From: Vibrio maritimus
GTDB taxonomy: Bacteria > Pseudomonadota > Gammaproteobacteria > Enterobacterales > Vibrionaceae
Reading direction: 5' to 3'
Assembly: GCF_021441885.1 (NCBI RefSeq)
Contig: NZ_CP090438.1
Location: 1,798,001-1,862,000 of the forward strand
DNA: 64,000 nt
Positions 62,781 to 64,000 of the stretch are shown here, piece after piece (the first letter of the stretch is position 1; each line of letters opens with the position of its first letter). Made by a program: the position numbers and the translations under genes. Under the pieces are notes generated by a model. That model saw only the letters and a program-made list of their open reading frames with translations, ran no database searches and had not been told where the DNA came from.

Positions 62781-64000
62781 CTAAAGATTATTTGCACAGT
62801 TCAGATTAAGTAGACTTAGCTCGCGAAGTGCAACTGAGAACTTAGCAAACTCATGGACATTACCCACCTTAAACTCGTTAAGAATATTTTCCCAACGTTG
62901 GAGGCTGTTTTCATTTGTCGCCATCCAGTTATCAAGTGACAGGATCACGTCTTCACTGTCTCCCCCACAACCACATTTCAGTACTTGTGCCGTCAACAAA
63001 CGCTGCTGCCAATCAAGATCTTCACGGAACGCCGCTCTCGCAAGTGCTTGCCAGTTGTTGTCTACCGCTTGACCGTTAATTTGGTTCAAGAACCAATGAA
63101 GTGATAAGCGATCACCTAAGTGGAAGTAAAGTTTGGATGCTCTCTCGACATCAAAGCTTGCTTCGGTTGCAATCTCAGAGATGTCGACAGCAGAAAGTAG
63201 GCTTGATAGACGAGCAACGTAATTCGCCAAATCACTTTCAACACCTTGCCCTACCCAGATATCGGCTTGAGCGTTGTGTTCGGATACCTCTTCAGCAACT
63301 AGACACTTCTCAAGCGTTTGCTCTACCTTGATTACGTCATCACGATAGCGAGCAACTAACTGTTCTACCGATTGTTTGCCAGGACGATTACGAAGAATCC
63401 AACGAGCTAGTCTACGAAGTGTTCGGCGAACAATGAACAACAACTCATACTGAGCTTCTGAGCTCGCCACATTATCAAGCTTTCTGATTTGCTCAAATGT
63501 GTAAGCAAAACCGTAAATCTCACGAGATGCCGCATAAGCATTAGCAATATCAACCACAGTTGCGCCGGTTTCTTCTTGCAAACGAGTCACAAAGTTACAA
63601 CCCATCTCGTTAACCATCTGATTTGCAAGCATAGTAGAGATAATTTCTGCTCGCAGTGGATGGTTTGGCATACTTTCCATATAGTTACGGCGTAACTCAG
63701 ATGGGAAGTATTGGGTGAGTTGTTGCTGATGATAAGGGTCATTCGCGATCTCATCAGTCACTAACTCTTCTTTTAGTACCATCTTACCGTAAGCAACTAA
63801 TACCGAGAGCTCTGGACGTGTCATTCCGATGCCCTGCTTTTCACGCTCAAGTAGATCTTCATCCGAAGGAATGTACTCTAGAGCGCGATCAAGGTGACCT
63901 GCTTTCTCTAAGGTGTGAATAAAGCGAATCTGTTCTTTGACCAAAGAGACACCCTGGAATTCGGTCACTGAAATTGACTCAGACTGACAGTAAGCGTCGT
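62781..64000 (-). CDS. NAD-specific glutamate dehydrogenase, C-terminal part (5' end outside window)
   Basis: The frame is open to the window edge (residues DAYCQSESIS precede VTEFQGVSL), so the apparent GTG start at 63968 is internal. About 405 residues of the C-terminal part of a large (about 1,600-residue, 180-kDa class) NAD-dependent glutamate dehydrogenase are visible: ERKQGIGMTRPELSVLVAYGKM, FPSELRRNYMESMPNHPLRAEIIST, NEMGCNFVTRLQEETGA. The enzyme deaminates glutamate to 2-oxoglutarate for catabolism. The stop is followed by a strong terminator. Confidence 0.93.
   Translation of the reverse strand, partial: DAYCQSESISVTEFQGVSLVKEQIRFIHTLEKAGHLDRALEYIPSDEDLLEREKQGIGMTRPELSVLVAYGKMVLKEELVTDEIANDPYHQQQLTQYFPSELRRNYMESMPNHPLRAEIISTMLANQMVNEMGCNFVTRLQEETGATVVDIANAYAASREIYGFAYTFEQIRKLDNVASSEAQYELLFIVRRTLRRLARWILRNRPGKQSVEQLVARYRDDVIKVEQTLEKCLVAEEVSEHNAQADIWVGQGVESDLANYVARLSSLLSAVDISEIATEASFDVERASKLYFHLGDRLSLHWFLNQINGQAVDNNWQALARAAFREDLDWQQRLLTAQVLKCGCGGDSEDVILSLDNWMATNENSLQRWENILNEFKVGNVHEFAKFSVALRELSLLNLNCANNL

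Overview
The window is a stretch of Vibrio (Vibrionaceae) main-chromosome DNA at the replication terminus. The gene set is fabA, matP, a ycbZ-type Lon protease, rmf, uup, rlmKL, zapC, pyrD and an NAD-glutamate dehydrogenase. A chromosomal dif site (XerCD target) lies at 9327-9354. Four 12-of-13 matches to the MatP-binding matS consensus also fit a Ter location. The exact species cannot be fixed from sequence alone.

Layout. (1) 1-9186: the 3' part of a giant cadherin-like repeat adhesin, open at the window edge, built mostly from six copies of an 861-bp supra-repeat and closed by a terminator. (2) 9327-46761: a dif site followed by FOUR head-to-tail copies of a 9,351-bp filamentous-phage (inovirus) genome. 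Period and ORF content are the same in every copy and no base difference was seen in the parts compared. Each copy carries a 1.5-kb DDE insertion sequence (ISNCY/IS1202-like). The phage has the CTXphi plan. A rep gene is transcribed leftward and followed by ssDNA-binding protein, a small membrane protein, major coat protein, a tiny 32-aa membrane ORF, an attenuating terminator, a pIII-like adsorption protein, a DUF2523/pVI-like protein and the Zot/pI ATPase. Three unknown genes (51, 113 and 169 aa) then sit where CTXphi carries ctxAB. A divergent 61-aa probable ribbon-helix-helix regulator faces rep across a paired-palindrome operator. A noncoding region with large hairpins (likely origin/packaging) and an HU-like protein gene complete the unit. 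There is no tyrosine integrase and no secretin gene, so host XerCD and a host secretin are presumably used. (3) 46762-64000: ordinary host genes. These are an MppA/OppA-type binding protein divergent from mpaA (murein peptide recycling), an unknown 83-aa gene, a DUF3634-like gene with matP, a ycbZ-type Lon protease, fabA, rmf, the operon rlmKL - glutaredoxin-like - uup - DUF3466/GlyGly-CTERM protein, zapC, pyrD, and the C-terminal part of an NAD-specific glutamate dehydrogenase.

How the parts fit. Every phage-phage junction carries an attP1-like element: an XerC arm, an 11-nt spacer and an XerD-like arm TTATGTTGAGG. An inverted dif-like element (attP2) lies 104 nt away. On the window's minus strand, which is the coding and presumably packaged (+) strand, the two XerC arms pair at all 11 positions using two G-T wobbles, and the XerD arms pair at 10 of 11. 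That is the folded single-stranded attP(+) strategy known from CTXphi. Only the left end keeps a full dif, so later genomes would enter there and build the array. Tandem copies would also let rolling-circle replication regenerate phage although integration is irreversible.

The most interesting parts are the phage att structure, the phage-encoded HU-like protein, the three cargo genes after zot, and a perfectly conserved 689-bp duplicated tract inside the adhesin.
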